Source: Membranipora membranacea (taxonomy: Eukaryota > Bryozoa > Gymnolaemata > Cheilostomatida > Membraniporidae). Taken from it: a stretch of DNA of 64,000 bases. Made by a program: the position numbers and the translations under genes. Shown here piece by piece: positions 1 to 12,700 of the stretch (position 1 is its first letter; every line of letters begins with the position of its first letter). The stretch is taken from the NCBI GenBank assembly GCA_914767715.1, contig OU612067.1, positions 34,260,162-34,324,161 of the forward strand, in the 5' to 3' direction. The notes below the pieces were generated by a model. It was given only the letters and a program-made list of their open reading frames with translations. It was not told the DNA's origin and made no database searches.

Positions 1-185
1 TGTCATAAAAAGTATTCAACTGATAGGAAAACCAAAGAAGAAGCAGCTATATAAATGAATTACTCAGCCTTGGGTATATCACTGTATCTCTCTGCCCACA
101 CACTTCTCCTTAAAAACAGCAGCCATTCTGCCTAAGTTGACATGATTTGTATTGTTGTATAGTTAAAGTTATAATTCATACTCAC

Positions 186-1197
186 AGCGGCTGGGGGAAG
201 GCCAGCGCTAATAATTTATACGCTCCTGGTCTAAGTGAGATCCTCAGGGTCGTAGCAGGAGCAGAGGGAGGGGTGAATGTTCCAGGGTAGTACATTGTCT
301 GCAGCCTTCCAGCTGTTGTCTCCAGTGAGTCGTTTAGGGCTGATATATCATGTATGGGACCTGTAGCGGTTTAATGGGACTATTTACAATCCATGTGCAT
401 TCAAATACATGTCTTTTATGAACATTGGAAAATTTCAGTTAATCCCAGTGTATATATACAATACTCAAAGTAGCCTAAATGCACAGACAACTGCGAATGG
501 AAGTTTGCAGCGTTACACTTTCAAACATTCTGTTTGTGTTATACTGACATCCTCTCGTACATGCAGCAGTCCGGGCACTGAGACTATAATCACTCAATGC
601 CTTCAGAGAAAGAAAAAAGTTGCCTTGTTCGCATAATATGTACTATCTGAAAGATATTATACGATTATCTAAATCCACTTCCACTGTACGCTATCTTATG
701 GTATAGATCAAGTGATCTAACACACATTTAGTATTACACTTTTTTGGAGAAGACAACTTTGATACGGATTAGAAGAGAATTGATATTTCAGGTTACATAA
801 CCCACTGACCTTGTATAGCTGTGTTCCAGTAGTCCAAATCATCACATCTCACATATGACACTAAAACAGAGGGCAATATAATCATCATTGGCAAATGTAG
901 AGAAATATTCAAGTTTCAAGCATGACTGAGAACAAGGCTTGTATTTGTTAATATCTCAACTATTTCATAATTTACCCTTACCTGTCAGAACAGCAGATTA
1001 AACTAAGCATATAAGAAAAAATACAAGGCACACAGTGTGTGCACAGCTCACAATACACAGTGCAGAAAAAAATCTTGATCAGATAGTCCGTAGCCGCATG
1101 CAATGATTAGTATAATACAAGGTGAAGAACTACAAGTAACCTTACCTGTCATCAGTAGAGTAAGGAGTCCTACAACCAGCCGCTGATATCCAATCAT
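186..1197 (-). CDS. Secreted protein of unknown function, first two coding exons, continues off the left edge
   Basis: Two exons are visible on the minus strand. Exon 1 is 1197-1146 and begins MIGYQRLVVGLLTLLMT, a typical signal peptide with a hydrophobic core. It ends in CAG before a GTAAGG donor, in phase 1. Exon 2 is 360-186. It follows an acceptor ending CTACAG at 363-361, restores the frame (G|GT) and is open for 57 more codons, to a GTGAGT donor at 185-180. It contains IHDISALNDSLETTAGRLQ and a proline/threonine-rich stretch around TFTPPSAPATT. The matching phase, the two good splice sites and the signal peptide are what I see. I do not recognise the family and infer only that the product is secreted or anchored outside the cell. 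The rest lies outside the window. A second GTAAGG donor-like site at about 973 could be an alternative exon. Confidence 0.6.
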
Positions 1198-1415
1198 TGT
1201 GTTACTTTGTCTGTGAAGTCTCAAAACTATGATACAACATTGAAAACTAACTTCTCACTAGCAGCAGCTACGGAGGGCGGCAGCCAACTGATAGACTGAA
1301 TTACTTCACTTGCCAATAAGGAAAAATTGCTAAGAAACAGACGGATTTTTTTACGACCTCAGTGAGTCAGGAGCTAAGCTGAGTCTTTCCTCATAAACGC
1401 AATCAGCCGATCTAA

Positions 1416-1523
1416 GATCTAACGATACTGCTGGGAGGAGCCAATCTAACGATACTGCTGGGAGCAGCCAATCTAACGATACTGCTGGGAGCAGCCAATC
1501 TAACAGCGCTGCTGGGAGCATTG
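1416..1523. repeat. Four-copy 27-bp tandem repeat
   Basis: Four copies start at 1416, 1443, 1470 and 1497. The unit has the core ctaacgatactgctgggagc; the last copy is diverged. It lies upstream of the secreted-protein gene, just downstream (in the minus sense) of a TATAAAT at 1530-1524, so it may sit in the 5' untranslated region. The minus-strand reading frame through it is a by-product of a period divisible by three. Confidence 0.85.
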
Positions 1524-1530
1524 ATTTATA
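1524..1530 (-). promoter_or_regulatory. Possible TATA box of the leftmost gene
   Basis: TATAAAT on the minus strand, about 330 bases upstream of the signal-peptide ATG at 1197. It would place the start of transcription near 1500, giving a leader containing the 27-bp repeats. Single short motif, so only a suggestion. Confidence 0.25.
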
Positions 1531-2405
1531 CCACAATATCACAAGAACAGATACTGAGGGTTACGCATTTATCATCATGTGATTTGACCCTAAAATTATG
1601 ATGTTGTTTGGGAAACATATTAGGCATGTCAGTCACAGGCCTAGATGATGGACAAAACCACAAAACATCACTGTAAACTCATCATAGCTAACAAGATAAA
1701 GTTCCAATAATTTCGTGAATCAAAACACTGATACTTCCTCATTAACCTAATCAAAAGCAGCATTACTCACAAGCATCTAAAATATACATGAAGGCTACAC
1801 ACCAGCAAGAGCCTACATGGCAAACTGTCCTATTATCTGTGTGTCTCAGATATACGTCAGAATAACCAAACAGACGTGAGAATACTAGTTACCTGTCAGT
1901 AGCTCTTATCCATTATACGCAGTGTTATAACAGACAGATCAGACATATATCCAGAGAAAACCAGACCTAACACCAAGATAACAGAGCGAGGGTGTGACTC
2001 ATGTAACTAGTCTCAGTTTACAGGCTACTTGTAGCAGCCAGTAATCTACATGTTAACAACCTGCATATCATAATAAATGTAGCTATGCAGATCAAACATT
2101 AGTTATCGATAATAATAAGGTGAAGTAAGGTATCCAGTGACAACAGCCTTCAGATTGTGACAGAAAACAAAAATACTCGTGCGTAACCTTTCCTTTCAAT
2201 TTTCATCAGACTCAAACCCAAGGGTCTGCAGATACTCCAAACTCTATGATCAAAACATATGAGAGAGTTTGAATTGACTGATGTGAAGTCATAAACTTTA
2301 TTTCTCTCAATCATATCTCACATTTTTACTCCATCATTACCTCATGATGTTCATATAATAATATTATATCAATATCACGTGCATATATCAAGGTACTTAT
2401 CAGAC
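1531..2405. other. Intergenic, no gene recognised
   Basis: AT-rich sequence between the leftmost gene and MRPL40. A donor-like CTGACAG|GTAACT on the minus strand near 1890 could belong to an upstream non-coding exon of the leftmost gene. A minus-strand AATAAA at 2302-2297 is a good polyadenylation signal for MRPL40. Nothing else stands out. Confidence 0.5.
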
Positions 2406-2444
2406 CAATGAACTCCCAATGAACTCTCAAGAGGGAGTTCATTG
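2406..2444. repeat. Short hairpin with caatgaactccc arms
   Basis: Perfect 12-base inverted arms, caatgaactccc at 2406-2417 and gggagttcattg at 2433-2444, with a third, direct partial copy of the arm in the loop. The same gagggagttcattg string recurs at about 7020-7033, and a related perfect 17-base palindrome lies at 7094-7110. Confidence 0.75.
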
Positions 2445-2467
2445 ATCAGACAGAGTGATCTACACCA

Positions 2468-5165
2468 CTAATTTTTCTCATTTTTTCTTTTTCTCTTATT
2501 TTGAAGTGCATGTTTATCTTTATCGAGCATCTTTTTGACGATTTCCTGGTCAAGGTCAAAGGTTTTGGTTGTTTCCTTGTAGCCGCCATCTTGTATAAAT
2601 CCAGGAATGGGCGGAGTCTCTGTCGGACCCTTATAGGTTTGTAAGAGGATACCAGTATCCTTCTGTAAAATACCAAACAAAACTAGTTAGGAAAAATTCT
2701 GGCCCTGGTGAGCAAGTGGACGGAGTGATGAATGAGGAAGTACAACTCTAGAGTCGATTCTTCTATTTATGAGAAACCTGACCTGTTTTAGATAACCTCA
2801 AATCAATAACAAAGCTTGGAGGGAGTGGATGCGCTGCTGTATATCAAAAAGGTCACAGTTGCACCCTCTTCAAAACTTAACCCTGTTTAGAATATGCTAA
2901 CAAGAAGTTGGATGTGAATTCCTAATTCTTAATGGCCTGGCAAACATAAACCTAGGACATTTAAGGACTTTGTTTGAGGCTGCTCTTTTGTATCACATCT
3001 TATCCTACCATATCTTATTCTCCCGATTTTCAGCTTTAGAATCCAAATATTGAGGAAGTTATGGCCTCTCAAACTTCCAAGGTGACGGCAATTTATCGGC
3101 AGTAAGAATCAGCCGGCAATCCCTAGGGTACGTCACAACCATCATACTTATTACGATACACTAATAAATATGTTGATGTTGATGTGATGTTCAGATCTGT
3201 AACGTCTCGAACCCAGGTCCAAATGGCTTTGCAGGCAACGCCGCTAACGCTGATCTATATTGTCTACTGACTAACCTAGTTGGTCCAAGTGGGGTGATGG
3301 TAGCCTATAGTAATGGGGACCCGGGTTCGATTCCCACCCAGGTCTGAATTTTTATCATCATCTTATCTGTGTGATTATTAGTGTATTAACTAATAACTCA
3401 TAATAAGTATGACCATAGACAAAACACATGTCTATGGTTGTGACGTACCCCAGGGGAAACATCCGCTTATTCCCAATGCCGATTGAAGGCAATCACCCTG
3501 GAAGTTTGAGAGGCCATAACTTCCTCAATATTTGGATTCTAAAGCTGAAAATCGCTCACATGATAGAATAAAATATGGAGAATAAGATGTGATACAAAGG
3601 AGCAGCCTCAGACAAAGTCTTTAATTTATACAGAAAAATAAACTATCCGCAATTTCATTCGATTTTTGTGACATTGTGAGAAATAATCATCGGCTTATAC
3701 AGCTTCACTAAGGGAATGATAAGTCAGAACATAACCAATGCCTCCTAAGCTTATCCATCAAGCGGCGCAGCTACTGACAATCAACAAAGACCGTCCCATT
3801 GAGCCTACCTGACAGGCCTGCTCATACATGCGCGGACTCTCGAGCTTCAGCTCCTGCAGGGCGAACTCCTGAGATTTAATCATCTTATCAAACTTTTCAC
3901 GTATTTTGAGAGACTCGGAATCTTTATATCTGCCGTACTCTACTCTCAGTAAATACCTACTACGCTGCTCGTCTCGAGAATTTACTAAATCATCTAACTG
4001 TCGAGGTCTGAAATACAACACAAGGAAGAGATTCACCGTAACAATCTAATTGATCATAGTCTCGACCATTGCACCTCAGTAAACCTTACCATCATACTAT
4101 GTGATGGATGCTATTATCATAGTGTATATTTCATTTGAAATTTGATTCGCTATGTTGGTCACTTCAAAAAGGCCGTTGCAGTGATCTTGTAAATTGAAGC
4201 ACTTTTCACCACCAGATAACAGTATAATCTAGAGATTTTACAATGAGCTAGTGGATATCTGATGGACAGACCTTAGTTTCTTGTAACCTCAAGGCCTGGT
4301 CACCTCAAATTAGTGTAAAATATATCAAATGTGCACTCGAAGATAGTAAATAGCTTTGTCACGATCCTTGTTAGATCTAGTTAAATTTTGGATGAGATGA
4401 ATAGACCAACACTCCTGGGCTAAGGACAAATTCTAAAGAAAGTTTTTGTCATGATCATTTGCTCCTCCCATATTTCAACAATAGATATGACTAGGTCTGG
4501 GTCTGGGTCCGGACAGAACTGAAATGGTTTGAGTCAGTAGGATGAGTATAGTAATTGTCTGAATGTCAATGAAAACATAGTCATACTGGTCTCTGAGCAC
4601 AGCCTGCAATCATTAGGGGTTATCTTCTCATTTCTCATGGAGTGCATAACCACAAACAATACCAGCAACCCAAAAAAACCCCAAAAATAACAGTCTGTAA
4701 TTTATAACCGGTTGTCACTCACGGAGCATTCTTTGGCACGTCTCTGTGAAGATCAAACTCATCGATCGGTTTGAGTTTTCTGGCAAATCTCTTTTGCTGT
4801 CTGATCCTTTTCTCAATTTTCCTCACTGATCTGTCGATCGATGCCTTTATGATCATCGGATCCAGCTTCTTCTTTTTTTTCATTGGCGCACCGCTAAGAT
4901 AATAAATCCAGTAGTTGTGATCATTATCTCAAGTTAGTTGACAATATGGGTGGAACTGCGGATTTCATTTCTCAAAATAGATTGCTGAGCAGTCAGATGC
5001 AGTCTGTTCTCACATGAGCGGCTGGGGTTGATGACATGATGAGAAAATAGAAATAAAGTAAATAAAATGTTTGGACAATCTTACCATAACGGAGCTGAAA
5101 GCTGGAAACATCTCTGCCATGTTGTGTTATATAACGGTACGCATAGTCTGGCTATCGGAACTGAC
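2468..5165 (-). CDS. MRPL40: Mitochondrial large-subunit ribosomal protein L40 (mL40), 5' end incomplete
   Basis: Four minus-strand exons join in phase: 5165-5085, 4893-4723, 4007-3809 and 2662-2468, which ends in TAG. Together they give at least 214 codons; the human protein has 206. Recognisable family blocks, in order, are a lysine run followed by KKKKLDP, the basic helix IEKRIRQQKRFARKLKPIDEF, the segment LQELKLESPRMYEQA (human LEELQLESPKLHAEA) and TPPIPGF near the C-terminus. The product is a structural protein of the mitochondrial ribosome large subunit. The exon at 5165-5085 encodes arginine- and leucine-rich residues fitting a mitochondrial targeting sequence, but in that frame it has no ATG. 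An upstream coding exon ending in phase 2 must exist, and I could not place it. An in-exon ATG (MAEMFPAFSSVM) is out of phase with the next exon. A poly(A) signal lies at 2302-2297. Confidence 0.85.
2961..3624. repeat. tRNA-derived fold-back element inside an MRPL40 intron
   Basis: A long imperfect inverted repeat: the arm starting at 2961 (ttaaggactttg) matches the complement of the arm ending at 3624. Homology continues through the block reading cctcaatatttggattct on the opposite strand. The arms run about 200 bases, then inward to 3191-3220 and 3317-3347. The centre holds an RNA polymerase III type promoter on the plus strand. An A box (tggtccaagtgg) lies at 3281-3292 and a perfect B box (ggttcgattcc) at 3324-3334, 31 bases apart as in a tRNA. 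The flanking bases pair weakly like an acceptor stem. The opposite arm carries a second B-box-like GGTTCGAGAC on the minus strand. It looks like a SINE-derived palindromic element, not a functional tRNA gene. Confidence 0.8.
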
Positions 5166-6735
5166 CTGAAAGACAGAAGACGGAAATGGTCAACTCAAAA
5201 TAATCCACACAAGGAGTCCTTGACTCCTTGGTATAGCTGCACTACACAATTCGTTACATTGCAAATATTCTACTGCACTAATTGACATAGCCATAATATG
5301 CATTTCTTCGTCTGAGGGTAACAGGAAGAGACTGGAGTCTCTAAAAACCAAAAATACGAGTCAACAGGCCTTCATGCAAGCATACACCTGGCAGCACAGA
5401 GACAGGAACATTGCAGTTTGTGCAAGGGCAGTGGAAATGTGTGCCTGTGGTTGATGTGGCGAAAAAAGTGGAGTTCACCCACAAGACTGCATCAGAGTGG
5501 TTATAGATGCTGTGCAATAGGGTAACAAATAAGAAGCTTATCTTGTTATAAAATAATAAAAAAAAAAATTTCCAGTGATTGAATTTTACGGTCCATCATA
5601 CTGACTCTCGTGATCTGACTGGGCATGTAGATCACTGATAAACTAGGCTATCATTTCCACAAAGCAGGTGTCGTAAGGCTAAGTATGCATCATGCGTGAC
5701 TTGAATTTGCGCATGTGCAAGAACAATGAGTTTAGTTTGGGTTCTGATTGCAACTTTGGAAAGGGGAAATGGGATATCCCCTGCATAAACTGTCAATCAA
5801 AATCAGCTAATAATGACAAGAGAGGATAACTATTAAGAACGAATCCGCACGCTTTGGGGAGTATGTCACCAGAGCAGGTAGCCAATCAGATGGCTTCGGA
5901 ATTCCGAGACTCAATTTTGCAGAGATCAGCTCATGCCCAGAGCTGAGCATGCGCAGAATGACGGTCTATAGATAGATTGGAAGTATTATATATATTTATT
6001 AGATTAGATAGATGATGATAGCTCTCCAAAGTGGGCTCTCTATACTCATTCTCCCTGCTACCACATAGATTTGTGTTTATGGGAGAATAAGTTAATTCAT
6101 CAAACAAGACAACATGGAAATTAAAGGATAAGCCAAGGAGGAGTTAGTAACTAACTTTTTAGCTTCAGACTCCTGAGAACCAAGCAGCAACTGCAAGAGC
6201 AAGTCAACATTTGATTGCACAATTGTCCTTGCTGTTTAACTCACATTTTCTGCTGGCATGTTTTCAAAAGACTCATCCTCAACTGTTTAGTTCTACTGGT
6301 ATGGTCTTCCTTCCTCCAAATCCAGCATCTAGTGTTTGGATTAGGAACTTATCTATAAATATACCCTATTTGGATAAGTTATTTAGAAGAAAAAACTTTT
6401 TGCATGAGTTAGTAGCAGTTTGATTACTATTACACACATATTCGTGTGACTTTTTTATTTTACCTGCTTTCCAGGAAATGCCTATCACACAGCACTATAA
6501 GCATAGCCAAAATCTAAGATTTTTTTAACTCTTATTGGAAGGTACGCATAAGCACCCTTCCTCATTTAGAAATTTGTTTATTTACGACATTATTAACCAT
6601 CTCTGGTATGATTCAAGAATTGAGTTTTTCTCTGAACCCTTCTCTGACCAAATAGTGAAACTTCTAGGGAGTTTCCTTATTCAACAGATTCCCCAACAAG
6701 CCCACTGTATCTCAAAGTCACAGGAACACAGCAGC
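5166..6735. promoter_or_regulatory. Divergent spacer between MRPL40 and FAF1
   Basis: The two housekeeping genes are head-to-head, so this 1.5 kb should hold both promoters and the missing first exon of MRPL40. Visible elements are a perfect hairpin caaggagtc-ctt-gactccttg at 5210-5230 and a CCAAT box (gccaatcag) at 5881. Next to it is a 12-base palindrome, tcggaattccga, at 5896-5907. There is no clear TATA box and no convincing coding sequence. The promoter role is inferred from gene orientation. Confidence 0.4.
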
Positions 6736-9700
6736 ATGGATGCAGATCAGGATAGGAGTACAATACTGGCTGATTTCCAGGTGGGTTATCTGATTTTAAT
6801 TCTGAAAATATCTGCAACTACTACTAACTAACTATCTCAATCTCAATCTGCAGTTACAATAAAAGAATTGAATTATACATTGTTGTTATTATGATATATG
6901 TATATATGATAAGATATAGCATTGAAATAGTAATACTCACTATAATCATTGTTAACATCATAAATATAATCTGGCTATTGGTTATCCCAATGAATGTTCA
7001 ATGTGTTAATGTTCAATGAGGGAGTTCATTGGTTATCCCATGTTTGTATAAAGAATTTGAGAGAGTCCTACTCCTGGACTTGCTTCCTCTGATCAATGAA
7101 CTGTTCATTGCTCTGATGCTTCCCTGAAAGTGAATTCTGCCAGGCTATTGAACCACTCCAGATTTGAAAGGGAATAAATGACACCCTCAATAGTTTCTAT
7201 TGCTGTCATGCATGACCATGTATTGTGTATGTTTACTTGTAGGCTTGTACAAATATAGATGATATCGGACATGCTCTGGCTGTGCTGGAGGCTGTGAACT
7301 GGAATCTGACGGTAAGTTTGAGATACTCTGCAATCTATATTCATATATAGGAAGTTTGTCTGCTGTCTTGCACACAGTACAAAGTACCATCTCCTGACTG
7401 TTATTATTGGTTTGATGAGATGATTGTCAATGCTTACCTTTCCTTTGTTATTAAATATTTGATGATTTATTTGTTTTCAGGCTGCAGTGAACCAAGTGTT
7501 AGGTGGAGATGACAGCAACATTGGACCTGGTAATAACGAGGAGGTAAGTTAGCCTAGACGTACCAACTAAGTGTAAGTCACGTAGGCCTCAAGTAAGTGT
7601 AAGCTATATGCAGTTAGTGTAAGATTGACTTATCTCATATTTTGTTGGGACCATTTTACCGTGTCAGCAAGTAAACATTAAACGCAACTTTGTACTCCAG
7701 GATAGTTTTGTGATTTTAATGATTTTGCTGTACATCATTGTGTTGTTATTGCCCTTTGTTTGTAGGCCATGCAGGGTGCTGCAGCCTCAGTACCAGGCCC
7801 TAGTCTCGGTGTGGTTGGGCAGGGTATGCATGGGCCCCCTCCTCCTCCTGATGATGGAGCCTTACCTCCCATTCTGGCTCATGGTTTTGTGGGTGTACGT
7901 AACGACAGTCCGACAAGGCGAGAGATCACAGACGAGGATGGCATAGTCAGGCGTCTCATTATATTCCACGCCAATTATGATAATCGGCTACAAGAAATAG
8001 AAATGATGGACTCACTCACAGTTGGTAAATACAAATGTCATCCAGCACTTCAGAGCTTAGGGCCAAGTCATGAACGTAACCCTGATGTGAAACCATCGAT
8101 TATCAGTTTTTACTAAGATTTTCTAAGGTCATTGTGACTACGGATGATGGCATGCAGGGAATCAGGGGTTTTGGCTCGGTGATACCAGGGAGTAGAGCTG
8201 TCTCAGTCTCCCTGGTGATACATGAGGAGCCACCCATCATGTGTATGGTGCTATGACTCTGCCCACGTACTGTTAAAGGATTAGAATTCTGAGATGATAC
8301 AAATAAAAAAGATTTCAGGTCGTTTCGGTTACACGATGTCACATGATGACCTAAATTCTGTTTATTGACCAAATCACCTGTAAACATGAATTGATGCGCT
8401 GAAAGTGATAGATGTTATTTTAAGTTTACTCATTTTATAGATGATTTGAAGGATCTGATAGCTAACAAGTTTGACCTGGATAAGAGTTTATTTTCTGTCG
8501 TCTGGGCCGACGATCAGATAAACCCTGAAGATAATGTAAGTTAATATCTGCTGTCTCTCAACTACTTAACTAAACAAGACAATGGGTTGTTTTAGCTAAG
8601 AGCCCCAGCCTCCCCCCCCCCCCCTCTCCTCCAACTCTGCACCCCTCCATCAAAAGGTCAGGGTGAATATGAATTGTCAGAGTATTTGCTAATACCCTTA
8701 CGATCATGTGAATATTTTTGTTGTTCGATGCGGTGCAAAAGATGCAAAGATCTGTTACATGATCTCTGAACAATGAATGCAGCTCATGGAAATACTCCTA
8801 CTGCTAATTTTACTTACGACAAACCCAAACAAGCCATTAGTGGAAGTATGAAACATAGCAGCAGGCGCTATATGATAAAGTACTTACCACAAGGAAAACA
8901 TCCTCATCGATTTTTGCTAGCACCTGGCTATCACCTCTCAAACAAAGGATGTCTCTTGTTGGACATTGCTTTTCAGAAATCCAACAGAGCCCAGATAGTC
9001 AGTCAAGGAAAGTTGACTGACTGAGTCTCAGTCTCTATCAACTCATTATCTATCTTAGATTTATTAGTGGTGATTATTTTTTTAATATGTCATTGTTAAA
9101 GCCTGTATCGCCTATTGTCACACCACAGCAAAAATTTTCCCAGGGCTGTAACAATGCAATACCATAGCTATCGATATTCTTTCTTTCCTATTGTAACTTT
9201 GCAACTGTGTATACACACTCGGTGACAGTTTTTGCATGTTTTTTTCCTTATGGTCATGCAGCACTGCTTATACACTTTTATTTCTATTTTTAGTTATGCT
9301 TTATCTACGTACGCCTTGATCATTCACTCATCATGTTTAAAAATCACCATCAAAATCTACCCAAAGAATGTTTGATAACAAATGGATAAATTGACATTCT
9401 AATACACTCACCTGGAATGTTTGACCTATTTTATAGAATACAATACTAGAGTTACACTTACCCAGAGAGAATACGTTACATATAATACCGTTACCCACCC
9501 CGCAGCCAGGTACATCTAATACAGCAAACTCACAATCAGTAAACTCAGCTAACAGCGAGGAGATGGCCGTCAGATATAAACTAAATATAGAGATAACACT
9601 GCCTACTGGAGCCAAGTTTAGTAATGATTACATCGAGCCAGGCAGCAAAACTGTCGGAGAGGTAAGGTGATATCTTGACAAGCTTATCTTGGTGGGGTAA

Positions 9701-12700
9701 CTGTTGTATGACAGCAGTGCCCCAAGAACAAGAGAACCGAAATTTTTCCAGTGGACCTAACAAAGCTGTTGTGAATATATGAGCGATATCCTCGCATGGC
9801 ATTCCAAATTCACAATGTGATACCCTCAGCTTAGTAATGTATTTTACCTATTTAAAAATACTTGAAATTATCACCACCTGAACTGTTTCAGATTAACCGA
9901 CCCTTCTTGTTGCTTTCCTTACTTCCTGTATTCTTACTGCTATTTTTCTTGTTACCAGATGAAAGGCACAATACACAGACTATACGGGATAAATATAGAA
10001 GAACAGATATGGACTGGTTGGCCCCCTGAAGGCCAGGTTAGTGACTTCGATACATTAGCAGCCTGTAAGCTCACTACCCCTATACATTATCTGACTGTCG
10101 TAAAACGTAGACCTGATCCTAACAATCCAGCTGATAGGGCTAATGCTCTAGTCAATGTGGTAGGAGGGGCACGCCCCCGTACACAAGCAGCACCTTTACT
10201 GGGTACTGTGTCTAACCCAGTAACTATAAACAGTGATAGTGAACCAGAGTCAGACCCGGAGGAGGAGATGATGTATGAGAGTGAGGAGGATATTACTATT
10301 ATACCGTCAGCCAGGAGGCCGGCTAGTAACCATCTCAGTGAGTAGTTATATCATAGTAAGGTGTAGGTAGGGGGACGGGTAAATGTGATATTACTATTAT
10401 ACCGTCAGCCAGGAGGCCTGCTAGTAATCATCTCAGTGAGTAGTTATATCATAGTAAGGTGTAGGTAGGGGGCGGGTATATGTGATATTACTATCATACC
10501 GTCAGCGAGGAGGCCGGCTAGTAATCATCTCAGTGAGTAGTTATATCATAGTAAGGTGTAGGTAGGGGGACGGGTATATGTGATATTACTATTATACCGT
10601 CAGCTAGGAGGCCGGCTAGTAATCATCTCAGTGAGTAGTTATATCATAGTAAGGTGTAGGTAGGGGGACGGGTATATGTGATATTACTATTATACCGTCA
10701 GCTAGGAGGCCGGCTAGTAACCATCTCAGTGAGTAGTTATATCATAGTAAGGTGTAGGTAGGGGGACGGGTAAATGTGATATTACTATTATACCGTCAGC
10801 GAGGAGGCCGGCTAGTAATCATCTCAGTGAGTAGTTATATCATAGTAAGGTGTAGGTAGGGGGACGGGTAAATGTGATATTACTATTATACCGTCAGCGA
10901 GGAGGCCGGCTAGTAATCATCTCAGTGAGTAGTTATATCATAGTAAGGTGTAGGTAGGGGGACGTGTATATGTGATATTACTATCATACCGTCAGCGAGG
11001 AGGCCGGCTAGTAATCATCTCAGTGAGTAGTTATATCATAGTAAGGTGTAGGTAGGGGGACGGGTATATGTGATATTACTATCATACCGTCAGCCAGGAG
11101 GCCTGCTAGTAATCATCTCAGTGAGTAGTTATATCATAGTAAGGTGTAGGTAGGGGGACGTGTATATGTGATATTACTATCATACCGTCAGCCAGGAGGC
11201 CTGCTAGTAACCATCTCAGTGAGTAGTTATATCATAGTAAGGTGTAGGTAGGGGGACGTGTATATGTGATATTACTATCATACCGTCAGCTAGGAGGCCG
11301 GCTAGTAATCATCTCAGTGAGTAGTTATATCATAGTAAGGTGTAGGTAGGGGGACGTGTATATGTGATATTACTATTATACCGTCAGCCAGGAGGCCGGC
11401 TAGTAATCATCTCAGTGAGTAGTTATATCATAGTAAGGTGTAGGTAGGGGGACGGGTATATGTGATATTACTATTATACCGTCAGCCAGGAGGCCTGCTA
11501 GTAACCATCTCAGTGAGTAGTTATATCATAGTAAGGTGTAGGTAGGGGGACGGGTATATGTGATATTACTATCATACCGTCAGCTAGGAGGCCGGCTAGT
11601 AATCATCTCAGTGAGTAGTTATATCATAGTAAGGTGTAGGTAGGGGGACGGGTATATGTGATATTACTATCATACCGTCAGCCAGGAGGCCTGCTAGTAA
11701 TCATCTCAGTGAGTAGTTATATCATAGTAAGGTGTAGGTAGGGGGACGTGTATATGTGATATTACTATCATACCGTCAGCGAGGAGGCCGGCTAGTAATC
11801 ATCTCAGTGAGTAGTTATATCATAGTAAGGTGTAGGTAGGGGGACGGTTATATGTGATATTACTATTATACCGTCAGCCAGGAGGCCGGCTAGTAACCAT
11901 CTCAGTGAGTAGTTATATCATAGTAAGGTGTAGGTAGGGGGACGGTTATATGTGATATTACTATTATACCGTCAGCCAGGAGGCCTGCTAGTAATCATCT
12001 CAGTGAGTAGTTATATCATAGTAAGGTGTAGGTAGGGGGACGGGTATATGTGATATTACTATCATACCGTCAGCGAGGAGGCCGGCTAGTAATCATCTCA
12101 GTGAGTAGTTATATCATAGTAAGGTGTAGGTAGGGGGACGTGTATATGTGATATTACTATCATACCGTCAGCGAGGAGGCCGGCTAGTAATCATCTCAGT
12201 GAGTAGTTATATCATAGTAAGGTGTAGGTAGGGGGACGTGTATATGTGATATTACTATCATACCGTCAGCCAGGAGGCCTGCTAGTAACCATCTCAGTGA
12301 GTAGTTATATCATAGTAAGGTGTAGGTAGGGGGACGGTTATATGTGATATTACTATTATACCGTCAGCCAGGAGGCCGGCTAGTAACCATCTCAGTGAGT
12401 AGTTATATCATAGTAAGGTGTAGGTAGGGGGACGGTTATATGTGATATTACTATTATACCGTCAGCCAGGAGGCCGGCTAGTAACCATCTCAGTGAGTAG
12501 TTATATCATAGTAAGGTGTAGGTAGGGGGACGGTTATATGTGATATTACTATTATACCGTCAGCCAGGAGGCCTGCTAGTAATCATCTCAGTGAGTAGTT
12601 ATATCATAGTAAGGTGTAGGTAGGGGGACGGGTATATGTGGTATTACTATTATACCGTCAGCCAGGAGGCCGGCTAGTAATCATCTCAGTGAGTAGTTAT

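Noticed and set aside
1351-1542. Minus-strand frame reading LLDWLLPAVS repeats
   Set aside because: Produced by the 27-bp tandem repeat. No splice signals and no similarity to a known protein.
3274-3343. Functional tRNA gene
   Set aside because: A and B boxes are good, but the acceptor and T stems pair poorly and the sequence lies in an inverted-repeat element. It is better called a tRNA-derived repeat.
8773-9024. 83-codon frame within a FAF1 intron
   Set aside because: No similarity that I recognise, and the flanking FAF1 exons join in phase without it.
10338-10345. FAF1 truncated by the TAG just after exon 7
   Set aside because: The stop lies beyond a good GTGAGT donor, and exon 8 continues the UAS domain in phase.
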